DNA of 64,000 nucleotides from Anticarsia gemmatalis (GCF_050436995.1 NC_134747.1:7385501-7449500), one strand, 5' to 3'. Counted from the first letter of the stretch, positions 13,228 through 26,955 are shown. Numbers and translations: made by a program. The notes: a model not told the origin generated them from the sequence alone.

Positions 13228-16200
13228 CGTAAGAGACATACTTAATTATGTATCCCTACTATGAGCCTTGTAATATTTTGTTCGAGCACCTAAAGAAAAG
13301 CGAACGGTAAAAGTGTCATGCTCTAAAAAAGTGTATTTATAAACAAATAAGTTACTTCAAATAAGTGAAATGTGTTGTCCAACTTCGGGAATAGTTAGTA
13401 TCGAAAGAGAAGATTAAGTTGTAGTCGTTGGGTCAGCATTGCCCCGTCCTGTTGACCCTTATCCGGATTTTTTTCATAAAGAATTTTATTTAGCCTTGTA
13501 TTATGAACGACTGAATCAGCTGTTACGAACGGAGGTCAACGAAAATTGTCTACCTGAGGATAATTTTATTATAAAGTCAAATGAACTAATCTTAACAGTT
13601 AGAAAACGAGTTTAAGTAAGCTTATACGAAAGAAGTAAGTTAAAAATAGCCGATTTCTGAAAGTTTTAACGCAAATTCTTCTTTATTAAATTGTGTAACG
13701 TCTTCTTCACAGCGTCGGTTTAAGTAATCCAAAAATATATCCTGTCATTCGTTATTAAAAGTTTCTGCTCACTCTAAAAGATTATTTGTTATGGTACGTG
13801 TACAAAAGCCTTTAATTCGATTAAAGTCCCGTTTTCGACTTCCGATTTACTTCCAAAGGAAATTCAATTAAGATTTATTAAATAATTCCCGAGACTTCTC
13901 CTTGCATGAGTTCCTGTTAAAAAAAGTTTGATTTGACAACTTTTATTTGCGAAGTTGTTTAAACATTTCTGACATTTTGGATTATATTAATTTAGAGAAT
14001 ATTCTCTGTGACTATGTGTTATTAACATTTTTAATTAACACGCATACATTTTCAAAATTAATAACAAAAACAGTGACAAATTTCAAATTAGAAATCAATT
14101 TAATCTTTCAGACTTCAACCTATCTTATTACCTAATCGTTTATTTAGGGTTATCCAGATAAAAAGGCTTATTTCCTTATAGTAAAGAGGACAAAACTGTG
14201 ATCAACATTCTGTCGTATAAATTAGACTTAGCCAAATTAGGCGGCGACCGAACCAATTAGCATGATGAAGCGGAACAGAGTGTTGCTCATAGATAATGTT
14301 TGTGAAAACCTCGACGCTCTCGTTCACAACATTCCATTAAACTCGTTGGATTTATGATTGCTCGTAATTCTGTATCTTCCCGGACTCTTATTTGTTGTTC
14401 GTGGTTTGGCATCTGTTAGGCACACTTCGTGTTTATCCCTGTACGCAGAAATGTACAACATTAAATTATATACTATAGATACAGATTCAAAACAATGTTT
14501 AATTGGATTAATACGAAACCCGTGTACTCACTCTGTTGAATCTGTTTAAATAGAGCTAAATATATCTAAGTACAATGTTACAGTACAGAAAAACTGCTTT
14601 TCGTTTAAGTATTTTGGCGATTTTATCCTATTTCATGTATCTAATTAAACTATTGCGGCAAACCACCGAGTTTTATTGTTGAAACATCCATTTAGTGAAT
14701 TAGCTCTACACCGCTACATACATTTTAATTCTATGTATTATAAAAAATATATACTTCAACTAAATTGTACCCGGGGCTGTTACAGGTTAGTCAAGTCGTC
14801 CTAACCTAATATTATCGAGTGAATGAATGGTTTTCTATAAATAGAAAACGTTTTACGATATGGACACGAGGTACATAATGTGGAAACGATTGCCAAGATG
14901 ATGGACGCAAAGGATGCCAATAGATTATTTGAATACCATTTGTACAATGACGACATACTACATACATTCACATCAACTGTTAGAGACGTAACGACAGCTT
15001 TTAAATTCTTATATTTGTTTAGGCGTCAGCATTTTTTGTTCCATGTGGCGTAATGGGTTTAAGATGTCGCAAATGTAAACATTGTGTCTCCGCTGATACT
15101 ATTTACTGCTTCTTGATAGATTCCACCTTTCTGCTCAACTGCACAGTAAAAATATAATGAGGAACGTTAAGGAAAACTGTTTCGGAAATGTTATAAAAAT
15201 ACGAGTTCTATCTTCCGTTTGGCGTTCTGGGCACGTTGCAAGTCAATCGAGATATTCTGTGAGTTAATATGGTAGGTAACGACGATAATTTATTACAGTT
15301 CGGTTCCGATCAAATATGTGCTCCCGCGGGATTGCATCTTTGTCAGTTCAAATTATTCTATTACGATGAGGATGAGGTAATGTAATGTATATGATAATTA
15401 TGGTACTTAATAGTAACATTTTTCTAGGTGCATGTTTAAATGTAAGGTTCTAATGAAATATACGAAGGGCCTAGAACGCGATTATTACTCGCCAAAATAT
15501 CGCCAGTATTTTGTATTGTTCGTCGTAAAATATCTGGCGAAGTTTTGATCGAAGCGTAGAGCCGATGCGGCCAGATATTACAATGACTAACAAGTTGGCT
15601 ACGGCTTGAGCTATATTTTATGTGAACGGAAATTGTCGATCTGTCTAAACAAAACTTTTATACATTTCATTTAAAAACTTTTTCAAATATATTTCAGCTT
15701 GTAATTCAATACATCAGAGTAACATGCCAAAATATGTGTATGTTAAATTTTATAACTCACCATTTTAAAAATTACATTACTGTACAAAATATAATTACAA
15801 AACATACAATATAGACAAAATTATACACAAACTAAAAGAAGATTTGTAAATGTGAATGTCATAAAAAACTTCACATCAAGTTGTATAAAAAATATTTTGA
15901 CTAAAAGGTATGCGATATGTTAGAACTATTTTAGATAGTAGTTTATGTTAGTTGTGATATATGAGTAGCTACAGGTACATTGTTCATGCGTGCCTCTGAT
16001 AAATAAGGTCAGATTAGCTTCATAAACAAAACCCTAGTATTTGGCACTGGACCTGCGTTATGGTCTGTAACTAGAACGTATTTAGGTCGTAGGTACGTGT
16101 ACCTACATTATTGAGGCTCTAGATAGTGGTGTATTCTGTTGTGCCTTTCTTTTATCATTCATTGTGTTATATGGAATGAACGAACACAACTTTTATGGAA

Positions 16201-16765
16201 ATGAGTTTAGAGAACTAACGTGTAACAACATTCAACTATTTTAAACTATTTTTAATACCTATGTCAGTATTTAAGGCATTACTATTCTTTAATGTAAGGG
16301 GTAGTGTACATTTGTACATGTTATTAATCAAAAGGGACCGATCCATTTCATTACTATGGCAACAACTGTTTGGAGTCAACAATCCTGAATAACCTAATAG
16401 GACCAGATACGATTTCCAGGAAAACCTGTATTAGGCCCAAGGTATGTAATCATTAACTTATCGATACCTTGTTATTCTTGATATAATTTCCTATTAATAA
16501 TATATTATTCTAGGCAACTTACTCGTCCTTGGTAAAAGTATAAAAAGTTTTATTATAATATTATATTATCAACATGTGTACTTTCACATGATTACGTGTT
16601 AAACCCGTGTGGGTAAAAAGTGTGTCATGAAACTTATGTTGTAAAAAAAGGCTATAACGTAGCCGCAAGACATGACTTAGATGCTATCTTCATGACGTGT
16701 GAGGGGTGAAACTGGTGAAATAAGGGTGCATTATAATCCACTGCGCCCTAGTTTTGTAAAGACCT
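13228..16765. other. Intronic AT-rich DNA
   Basis: Holds a 38-codon open frame at 15269-15385 whose middle part is flanked by an acceptor-like TTTATTACAG and a donor-like GAG|GTAATG (see findings). GTAGGTAC-GT-GTACCTAC is at 16089-16106. Nothing else could be supported. Confidence 0.35.
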
Positions 16766-16983
16766 ATTTTTTTTTCTTTTTTTAAAAGACAACTCCCGCA
16801 CTTAGAATTGCTCTTGTGTCGCGGGGACTTTTACAAGCATACAAACAACGGACACAAAGTACAATCAGACCCGAAACAATTATTTGTGGATCTCACAAAT
16901 AATTGTCTCGTGTGGGGATCGAACCCACAACCTCCCGTTGCAATGGTAGCGGCGTGGTGACCTAGACCATTGCGGAGGTAGTC
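16766..16983 (-). mobile_element. tRNA-derived SINE
   Basis: On the minus strand the element starts near 16983 with a tRNA-like head. An A-box-like TGGTCTAGGTCA lies at 16969-16958 and a perfect B box GGTTCGATCCC at 16925-16915, spaced as in a tRNA gene. The body contains a perfect 13 bp inverted repeat, ACAATTATTTGTG and its complement (16876-16888 and 16894-16906, five-base loop). It ends in an A-rich tail, seen as the T run from 16767. Such elements are transcribed by RNA polymerase III and moved by LINE enzymes. It is not a working tRNA because the cloverleaf is degenerate. I know the type from noctuid genomes but cannot name the family. Confidence 0.75.
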
Positions 16984-17622
16984 AAATCAAAAACAATCGC
17001 TTTCAGTCACTCATACGGGAATTCGGGCATTGTTCCAAAATTAAGACCATCAGTGCCAATTATTGATCTTAAACTTAGATTAGAAACCACTTGTTTAGGT
17101 ACATAAACAGAACCTAGGACATAGAAGTATAACGTTCGTTAAGCATTGTATCCAGTCTATCGCTTCCCTAACTCGTAACTTATAGACGAAAGCAATAAGT
17201 AGTTGTAAAATGATATATCTTCACGAAGACTATAACTCCATGTCGTAGAGGATTGCATTTAGGTTCAATTTTATTTCCATAACAGGAACGACAGCATTGC
17301 TGTGCTAGCGGAAAATACGCAAGAAAATTACTCGTGAAAGCGGTTTAAAGTTCCCTTTCACTTTATTCAAGAAAAAGAGCAATTTCTGTAACCTTTTAAA
17401 ATTTAAAAGAAATAACCACCAAATATAAATTGGTCTTATTTTGAAGGAAGCCTTAAGATTGCGTCCAAGTTTTCTTCCAAATTATTTTCAGCTTCTCTTG
17501 TTTCGTTGGCCTTAATTGTATTTTGATGACCGTTTGTTATTGTTCGCATTTACATTTTTGCAACATTTCTAATCATTTTCATTGTTAGAATATCGGTATT
17601 TTGAGGTTAAGGCAATAAGTTG

Positions 17623-17777
17623 TCTTTACACACACTATATCGCGCGTTCATAGGAGTACAGGATTTTCTTCGCGGGCTTGACAGATGAGCGCGGCTCGTG
17701 GTCTTTCCTTTCCTCTTACACGCGCGTTGTGTCACGCGCGATTGTTGTTTCATGTGCGATAGAGCGTGTGTGTAAGG
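17623..17777. mobile_element. GC-rich MITE with TTTACACACAC-type inverted ends
   Basis: The left end TTTACACACACTATATCGCG and the right end, read on the opposite strand as TTACACACACGCTCTATCGC, are imperfect inverted repeats about 25 bp long. The interior is unusually rich in CpG for this window, with repeated ACGCGCG motifs. At about 155 bp without coding it is best read as a MITE. TTAA tetramers lie nearby but not at the ends, so piggyBac ancestry is not shown. It could be an old copy with eroded ends. Confidence 0.55.
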
Positions 17778-20700
17778 GGGGCTAATATATTAATTAAACG
17801 CAAACCTGAAGGGGCGTGTTATAGGCCCGTTTGGTGATAATTATTAATTTACGATATTACTCGTGTAATATTGACGATGTGATTGCAGCCGCAACCACCA
17901 TGTAAGCCACTAATATATTAAACCCTATCCATCGTTTAATATTTACTCGACATAAACTTATCGACTATTATTAACATCTATTTTTATAACTCATATCAAG
18001 GTTTACTTATAATAAAAGTACTGTAAAAGGTTATAAAAATGTATATTGGAATATTGTTTTATGTCTCATTTGTATATGATATGAGTAATAAAAGTTGTGA
18101 TTTTTATTCATTCGTTATGTAAACAGCTAGGTACTTTATTATAAAATTAAAAACAAAGTGGGCGCGTTTGTTTGGAGGGATTTATATCTGAAAATGCTGA
18201 ACCTAAAAGTTATATATCTAATGATTATAAACGGATATAGTAGCTTGTAGAAAATCCTAAGTTTGTTATCTACATTTCTGGATTCTGGGTATTATGGTAC
18301 CTACTAGGTGTTAGATATTCAAAATAAAACAGAATTACAAAAAGGTCTAAGCCGTAAAAATAATTATAAAATAAATTATAAATTAAACTCGGCGTATATA
18401 TAAGTATAACTTTTGTGGCGGAAAGTCGATTTGATAAAGTGAGCTGTTTAGAGATCTTATGAGATTAAAACAACTGCGGGTAAGCGCGGCTATTTACTGA
18501 TTATGAAAGCAATTTAGCTTCTTTTGTGATAACAAATATGATAAAAGCTAAGCTTCTGCACTTTCCGATTAAACCCCAACATGAGATGCGTAAATGATTG
18601 TCGGGAATTTGAAAATAAGTAAGTTTCTCATATAAGTATGCAGCGTTTATATTCGAGTGTAGGTATTAAATTTACTTTCATTAATATTTTTAAATATACA
18701 GAGGTATCGAGCAACAAAGTAAATATAAAACGAGACTCATTAAATTCGCATTCCATATATTCTTTGGCTTTGAAACCAGTCCGTGTTATAGATAGCGTTT
18801 TAATTTTACTGTTATAAAAATAGAATTAGCTCTGCAAACTGAAAGAAGTGCAATACTCGTGTGCAATTCGCAAACTTTTCACAAATTTTAGAATGTTAGT
18901 GATACGTAATCAACTGACTATAAATGACGCCGGCAGTTTTTTTACTTCAACTAAACTAAACTTTTTTGGTTTTAACGTAGCTATAATCGTTTACCCTCGT
19001 TATACAATGCTCGCTGATTACGTCAAGTAGCTGTCAGACGTTAAGATAATCCGCAATAAAATCTATTCGGAACGGTGTTCACGTTATTGCCAACTGTAAT
19101 CGCAATGCATCCCTGTATCAATAGTATGTATTATGAAATCTACATTAGATACGATTAATTGAATTTAGGCAGCTTAAATTGAAAGCAATATTGTGTTCGA
19201 GAACCAGTTGGAATAGTTTCAGCTTTATAGGTACTTTTTAGAGATACATATAGGTTAGAAGCGGCTTATATTCCCGACTACTCTAATAACGGATATAGCT
19301 TTGGGAATCTAGCTCGAATAAAACGAATCCATTTTGGTCTAGAGGCTTGTCGATGTTTTAACAAGTTTAACATCGTAATAGAAAAATATTTCGCCGATGT
19401 TGCCAACTTTTTGATAGACTGCCTTAAGCGATGAGAAACATTTTAGAAGTTTTCCTTCCAGACAATGAGGAAGAAATGCCAAAAAAGGGTTCGCGATTCT
19501 TTTATTAGATCAGAGGCTATGTTTAAGGTTAGCATAATGTGACTAGGTTATATATAGGTACTACAGTTCTACGATTATTGTAAAAAATACTGCAACAAAT
19601 ATTCGAAACATTTACACTAAGAAAACTAGCCCTAATCATGCGTACATGTATTTACATCATCTTTTGTTTACATTTTAGAATTTAAACTTTCCACTTTATC
19701 AGCGATACGGCTCAGTGAATATTTGTTTACTAAACACTGTCACATCACGCCTAACGTGGCTACGTGCTCGTATCTCTAGCGTAGCACTTTATGCGAATAG
19801 TAGTGTATCGATGTTAGGATCATAAAGTGAAATTTGCCTAACAGAGTTTCTAATGAACCTGCCTTGTTGACTTGATGAAATAGACAAACGCTCTCAATGC
19901 GACGATCAGTGATCAGTAGCATTCTGAACTAACTAGACGACACAAGTAGCTTTCGCTTCGTTTGCTGAAAGTTTCATTTGGTTAATTACGTATATTTGGA
20001 GCACTCTTTTAAGCATGCTAATGAAATGCGGCATTAGAAGCTAGTTTAAACGGTTAGTTACATAATATACCCATATCTACTTGCTGACCCGCGCGGTTCC
20101 CTAATACCCGTGCATACCCTATCTCAGCACTTTAGGGGTTACCGGATCTTCAAGTATCATCACCGGACAAAATTTAATCATAATCAATATTAAGGCTTTA
20201 CCTTGAAAGCGTAACTGAAGGACAGGTACAGACTTTCGTACTGCGTAAACTTTTAGAATGGAAACTTAGAAAAAATTGCGCAGGTAGCATTAGTTATGTT
20301 CCTGGTTGTCGGTAAACGTGATTGATATATCGGTCTACACGGTCGTAAATTGTTAAATGTATTACAGCGCTTCGCCAATACGGTATTGTAAACAGAAAAG
20401 CTTTCATTTTTCATTCAAACTGTTTACATTAAAACCGCTTATCCGATTATTCCATTGTTATGCGACCTTGTTGTGCTTGTACTATCTAATGGCTCGGTAC
20501 ATTTTCATTCACATTATTTTCTAGACTAGATTACCCGACGACTTCAGTACTCGAAGATTTTCTGCTTACGTGAATTTTTTTTTGTACAATTAATAAATGT
20601 TTGGGGCAAACGTTCAAGTCAATTGTTTGAATGAAGGCTGATATAGTAAAGAAGAAAAAACCAGTCGTGCAAATTGCTCACAATAAAAACAAAATATGAA

Positions 20701-21801
20701 ACGTCACAAAATATTATCATTTGTGTTGTCTAATCGAATGAAAAATATTATTTATTAAATTACTTATATAAAAATATACGCACGTCTTCTGTCTTTACAA
20801 TGAGAGAGATCCATGTTTATAGTTCGCGTATTTAATAAAATTCCATTAGGCTAAGTGAAATAGATAATGGCAATACAGATAAACACGTGGAAGTGGTTGT
20901 AAAGTGAATTCAAACAACAGATGCTACCTATCTGATATATTGGAGCCACTTCAAATAAAAGTATTGAATTTAATGAATTTTACAAAAGTGCATAAGTATT
21001 AACGACCTGCTGGCAACACGCCAACGAATATTTTAAAGAATCGCTCATTCACGTTTTATACAAATGATAATAGTTGCCTCATTTATCTACAATCGATAAA
21101 ATGTAAGTAGAAATTTGATTGAGGATTAATTTAATGGTTGGTCTAGGAAACACATTTTAATCCGTTATTTAAATTATTGCAAAATAATACACATTTGCTC
21201 TTTGAATAGGTTAATATTTTTCGACAAAACATTTCTGTAAACTAACTGTGGTACACACCCATTGTTTTAATGTCTACAATAATGTAAATAAAAACGTTTG
21301 TTTCGAGATCTAAATTATTCAGTTGTGTAGAAAACGGGGCGCACTTACCAAAATGTATTAGCTTGAGTGTAAGAGGAAAACTAACAACTTATCACTACTT
21401 AGGGGCTATTAGAGTCGTTAAACCCAACGCATTACGAGGCTTACCCCAACACCGAAATAAACCTCATTGGTGCCTACTGTTTGAAATTCTGTCCATCCGA
21501 TACACCCGATTGGAATAATAAGTTGCATTCACCACTATACTGTATTGGAGCTGTTTGATTGAGTTGGATAATCGCAGTAGTTTCATTATATAGCGTGTTA
21601 TATTATCAATGAAGAATTACAGCATACGAGACATTTAATAGTTATAGTTAAGTATTTGTTTTCGTTCAGCAATTTGTACAGACACAGGTAAGTACTGGCT
21701 TAATAGAATAAAACAATAATATTATTAGCAACACTTATAAGTATTTAAAATATTGTAAGTAATTATTTCAGCTAAAATTATTCAAAAATAATACTTACTA
21801 A
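17778..21801. other. Intronic AT-rich DNA, no supported features
   Basis: Several 60-codon chance frames (for example 18848-19030) without domains. A short GC-rich stretch at 20085-20150 includes GCTGACCCGCGC, matching the start of the element at 50074, but the similarity does not continue. No splice-bounded open segment is convincing. Confidence 0.35.
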
Positions 21802-21915
21802 TACATAAACTCATAAAATCACGCTTTTTCCCAAAGGGGCAGGAAAAGACTGGGATAACGGCACTTGGTACGATCCTTTCAAACTTCCTTTGCTTAATTT
21901 ACACCCATACAACAT
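21802..21915. repeat. Diverged interspersed repeat fragment (TTTTTCCCAAAGGGGCAGG type)
   Basis: The stretch with CGCTTTTTCCCAAAGGGGCA followed by ACGGCACTTGGTACGATCCT matches a motif series I know as a very common lepidopteran dispersed repeat, probably a LINE-derived 3' region. No ends or target duplications are visible. The assignment rests on motif recognition only. Confidence 0.5.
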
Positions 21916-24900
21916 GTTGTCAACTTACTGATAAATATTCGTATAAGTTATATTGTAACTACCTACATACATATAAACTTGTAGTAAGCTAATATAACTC
22001 TATAATTGGATAGAGTTCGTAAAAGGTCAAAATTACCTTACGGTTGAGCGCCTTGATTGTGCTACGGCGTACAAGCTGTTACAAAAAATTATTTATATGT
22101 TCAGTGACCTTTATTGGCGAACTTAGTGTACGTAAATGTAAATTCGTATCAAATGATAAACATATTTTTATACGGTATACGAATATTTATATTTCATTCC
22201 TTCTCTACATAACAATTTTACATGCAAAAATAAAAGCTCGTTCTACGTGTTACACCCAGAGACAAACCAAAACGTAGAATTTAAAGGCTGGCGACATTAA
22301 TTTAATGTATTGTACTGAAAAGGAATTTATAGTAGCTAGAATATTTTGCATTTTACTGTCTTAAATGGAACAGAATGAACTGCAGTTGTTTCAGGAAGAC
22401 TAAAGCAGAATTTAATTCTATAAACCTGATCTATTGCAAGTTGTATGCACGACTAAAAGGTTCTTTGTTCTTCATATTATAAATAAGAACTATTTTTGTA
22501 CATTGTACATCTTCTGTATACAAAGAGAAATGTGTTCTAGTTTACTTATTTCTTGAGTTCCTCAACTTAACATTGTAAATACCTTATTTTATAATAATGA
22601 TTTCACACCAAACACTCCAATACTCTTGTAACGACCTCCAACAAAAATAGATAGGTTCTTTAATAAATCTATCTAAGCAAACAAGTTTTCGCATTTTCCC
22701 AAACCAACTTCGTTAGTTTAGGAGATGGGAATAACCCACTTACCTTGGTACCTCATTTTTGATTTCATCGACGTGTTTGAGACGGAATATTCGAAAATGA
22801 CTACCCGTCCAAATTCTTTTGAACAAGCAAATAAATTGAGAAATACTTAATGAAGAACGTGGTTTCGCGGGCAAATGAGAGATATGCCTTATGAGACGAA
22901 TTAAGAATTTATCGTAAGCAATATTTTATTAACTTTCAAAAGTACGTATTTCTGTTTCTGGAGTACGTGATCCATATTTATGAAACTATCATTTAACTTA
23001 TAGCCTTTCCGTGAAGCAGACAACGTGCTTTAATACAAGTTATTGTTCAGAGGTTTCCTTCCAGGAACGTGGTACAGAGCAGAAACCAATTCAACTCATA
23101 TATTTTGTAAACTTAGTGGCTAGTAGGATAGATTACTTCGGCGTGCTCTCAAGTTCCTACTTCGATTGAGTCTGGCTGCATTTCGGTGAGATATTGAATC
23201 CAAGATTGGAGAAGTATGACTGCAGTTGATTTGGGGTCAAATAATCAATAATTGGTATGTTGGTCCAAATATTTATAGACGATGATACAATAAGTTTTAA
23301 GTTAGTTATTTTTGGTGCCGATACAGGCAATGCTGCCAATGTTATAGGTGTTGTATGTGCGGTGTGATTTATGCGTTTTGAGCAATTTAGTTGATCTAGT
23401 CACGTAGACATTTGGACTTTATTTGTATGCTGTTGTTTAAGTTAAAAGCACTGAAACATATGGAATAATTAATTCGCGCGATTATCAATGGAAACAAAAT
23501 TCATATCAATTTAAGTATAATGAAAACATACAACAATTTCTTTACGGTAATATTATTGAATATTATTTTAGAAAGCTTTAAAAATCGTTTTAAGTTACAT
23601 AACAGCTTACAGGCGTATATACCTGCGTGGGTGGGGATTATAATAATTAGGTGTGTGATGCAATTGTTATAAATATCCCACTGTTGCTGTGTTCTACCTC
23701 AGTAGATCATTGAAATTAGATCGAATACGTGAGCTCAGTTATGACATTCAAGAGCTTTGGGAACTATTCTAAAGCCTTTACAAACGACTGAAGCTAATAG
23801 TGCCTGCTTCAAGCGAGCTATCAAGGCGTTTCCGTAGATATTGAGTGTTCTGTGTCGTAAATTGATATCTGAATCTAATTTGAAAGTCTAACGACTAATT
23901 TCACAACTCGCTGATAAGTTTCTGGTAGGAAAACTTATAGTAAAGTGATAGTAAACCTGTTGTAATGTGTCAAAATAGACCATTAAAATCAATCATTGAT
24001 AGATTTGGGTGGTTTAAATTACATTGTTTCGATCATTATATGATTGTCAGAAAGTAATTCTGAAATCTACATTGAAACCCTTCTCAGAAGTCACTTTCAA
24101 AGTAACTTCGACCGTGGGAGAGTGGCTTTAAGTGTAGGGGATTAGAAGTTGTCTATTTGCAATTAAAGCCAATAATCTTTATTTGACCTTAGTTGATGTT
24201 TACGACCTGACCTATTAACTTTTACGATTTTTTTATGACTTGTCTTGAAGATTAATTCCTGTTTTATTTCACCGAAATTATACCCTTTGTCGCCGAAGAT
24301 GTTGTTGTTCACCTAATATTTCATTTTGCGTCTTAACTTAAATTAGTTTCGACAAAGGACGAAGCACAGTTAACTCAGACAATAATGTCACGTCGAACGT
24401 ACTCACGCGGCAATTGATGTTGTGGGCCTAGACACTGTAAGATATGGAGTATTCTTGGAAACCCGTAGCAAGAACGTGTGCTCGGTAAATGTGTGTTAGT
24501 TACATAAGCGCCTATAAAGTTGTTGATTTACGGTGTTATCATAGTTGTTCCGTTTCTCTATTCAAATTAGGGTGGAACCGGACGTGATAGCAACCAGACT
24601 ACTGTTTTTATACTGACACACATGAGCCGCATGCTTTTGCAATAAATGCTGTAGTCTGTTCATATCAATAGTTTTTCTGCCACCTCACGTTTGTGCGTTG
24701 AGTTTTATTACAATAATATTTGTTATACAAGTTCTTTATTATGGGCGAAACGTTGATTCGATTTTCTACAGATCTACGAAAGAATTTTCCTTTGATATTT
24801 TTTACTTTGAATTTCGTTTTTGTTAACACTGAAATATATTAAGGTGAACTGTAACTATAAAATTTTCAGTCTGCAATTTATTGGTTGAATACTGTACGTG

Positions 24901-26119
24901 ATTCTACGAAATCATGGTTTTATTTGGATGCCTAGAATAACAGGCTGGGATAAAAACAGACATTCGTATGCCAGCCAGGAAGGTGTCGTTTAATTTATGC
25001 TTTTCGTTTCCGGCAAGTACCCTATACATAAAAAGCTGGTAAAATAAGGCATACATAAACAACTTTTTACCATCGGCATTTTGATGAAAAATTAAGTTTT
25101 TAAATAAAAAATAAACAAATCTTTCTATAACGTATTTGTATAAGTAGTGTTCACCCACATCAGCTCAGCAAGTAACAAGTTACAGGTTGTGACAATCATT
25201 ATTTATATTTGCGAAAAGTGATATGGCGGGTGGCTGCGGCCGGGAAAGTGTCGATAAGTTTTTCTCTCTTCTATTATTACAATAGGATCAAATACCACTA
25301 TCGAACGTCTTACGGGCTTACCGTAGTACACTTCAGCGAATATTTACTACGATTCAATTTAGGCGGATACTACAGACTCTTTATACCTGTCTTTGTACTA
25401 AGATAGTAAAAGACGGCGGATTATCTATCAGACAGTAGCTATTATAAGCTGTGGGTTGCGTTCATTCTTATTTTGAGACTTGTTTAATGTTAATAATGTT
25501 GAATATTCTTGCTTGTCTTTTAAACAGATTACTCCAATCAATGTTTGATTGTTATCTACAAAGTGGGTCATTATTTGCGAAGATTCGGTCACGTCAACAA
25601 TCCTAAACTTTCAAGTTGTTCACTTGAAATTGTCTGAAGTTTACCATTATTGTTATTGTTGTTGGTCTCGGTGACTTTGGCAGATGGTAAAGGATCACTC
25701 GTCGAAGCATCAGAGTATTTGTGAACCGTCAACTTTGAAAGCAAGCAGTTAGGTTTTACGTTTTCGTGTGTTTCCATGCAGCTGACGTCATTTCGACAAA
25801 ACTTAAAAAATTAAAACTTTGTATTATTATACTTAAATATATTCTACAAATAGCATTTTTTATGTATATCACAATGTTTTATTGATTTATGTGGCTACAA
25901 TCAGTTAAAAACACAAAGATTGATTAAGTGCGCGAACTAATACCTGTATTTGTCAGCGTAATATTTACTTTCGTGTTCGGTTTTTAGCGAAATCCATTAA
26001 ATTGATAGCTGAGTCTGTGTGGTCGGATACCGTCCGCAATTCAAAATTTATTTAGTTTTTCATTTGCGAATGTTGGCGGTGACACGTGTCATCAACATAC
26101 ATCCAATTCAATATAGAGT
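21916..26119. other. Intronic DNA, no supported features
   Basis: AT-rich with scattered chance open frames on both strands (22044-22277, 24904-25158, 25209-25406). None has a domain, a signal peptide with good flanks, or a good splice context. No repeat family was recognised. Confidence 0.35.
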
Positions 26120-26955
26120 AAGATCCCAGAGCTGCCAGACCTACGTCATTTTAGCAAAGCTGAAACTTCGAGGATTGTTAGTATAAAGGGTCTGTTAAGA
26201 GGTATGCACATCCACTACCTTGAAAGCGGGGCCGTTTCTGAGGTAGCGCGGAGTGAAGGTGCGTAAAAAACGACCCAACCTACGTTATAGTAGCAAAGTT
26301 GGTTTTCAGATATGTTATTAATGATATTATGTAGAATTAAAATTGACTATTGCCAGACCGTTTCCCGGGGCCATTACTTCTGCCAGACGCCTTAAATGTT
26401 ATAAAAAAATGAGGTCAACTACGTCATAGTAGCAAGCCTAAATTTTATATATGTTATTAAAGGTACAATTTTAAGACCCCCTGTATGCGGACAGACCATT
26501 CCGCAGGGCCCTTCGTCCCCTAGACGCCATTAAACTTTCCCTATGAGTGCGAGAGTAAGAGCATTATTCATACGCATAAGTGAAAAACAATTGAATTAAA
26601 AAAATAAAAATTGAAAAATTATTGAATACTAACTGACCCGCGCATCTTTGCTTGCGTCACTTAAGAGAGATAGGTCAAAATGTTACATAAACGGGTTATG
26701 TAACATTTTTCACTGGTACTCTGCTCCTATTGGTCGTAGCGTGATGATATATAGCTTATAGCTTTTCTCAATAAATAGGCTATCCAACAGTAAAATATTT
26801 TTTTATTCGCACCAGTAGTTCCTGAGATTAGCGCGTTCACACAAACAAACAAACTTCTCAGCTTTATAAAATTAGTATAGATTAAAAGTACTTGGAATGT
26901 TTAGGAAGATAAGTAACATTATTTTGGGAATTATTTTAAAAATAGATATGGTTTA
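26120..26955. repeat. Left arm of a large inverted repeat
   Basis: This 836 bp arm is repeated in reverse complement at 27664-28748 (ignoring the solo LTR there), with only about half a dozen differences that I could count, so roughly 99% identity. From the outside in it contains three diverged units spaced exactly 139 bp (each beginning with CTACGT, at 26141, 26280 and 26419), a copy of the GCTGACCCGCGC..TTAGTATAGAT element (26628-26882), and about 70 bp shared with the central gene remnant. No target duplication was found outside the arms. Confidence 0.85.
26628..26882 (+). mobile_element. Dispersed element, GCTGACCCGCGC to TTAGTATAGAT
   Basis: This 255 bp copy starts ACTAACTGACCCGCGCATC and ends in (CAAA)n then AATTAGTATAGAT. 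It matches the copy at 50074-50333 over its length, including TATTGGTCGTAGCGTGATGA and AGTTCCTGAGATTAGCGCG. It has a local inverted repeat, ATGTTACATAA..TTATGTAACAT (about 26680-26708), that the other copy lacks. Such elements are very abundant in insects. I take it for a non-autonomous retroelement, but the class is uncertain. Confidence 0.65.

Noticed and set aside
16900..16983. A true tRNA gene at the SINE head
   Set aside because: A and B boxes are present, but acceptor and anticodon stems do not pair and an A-tailed SINE body follows.
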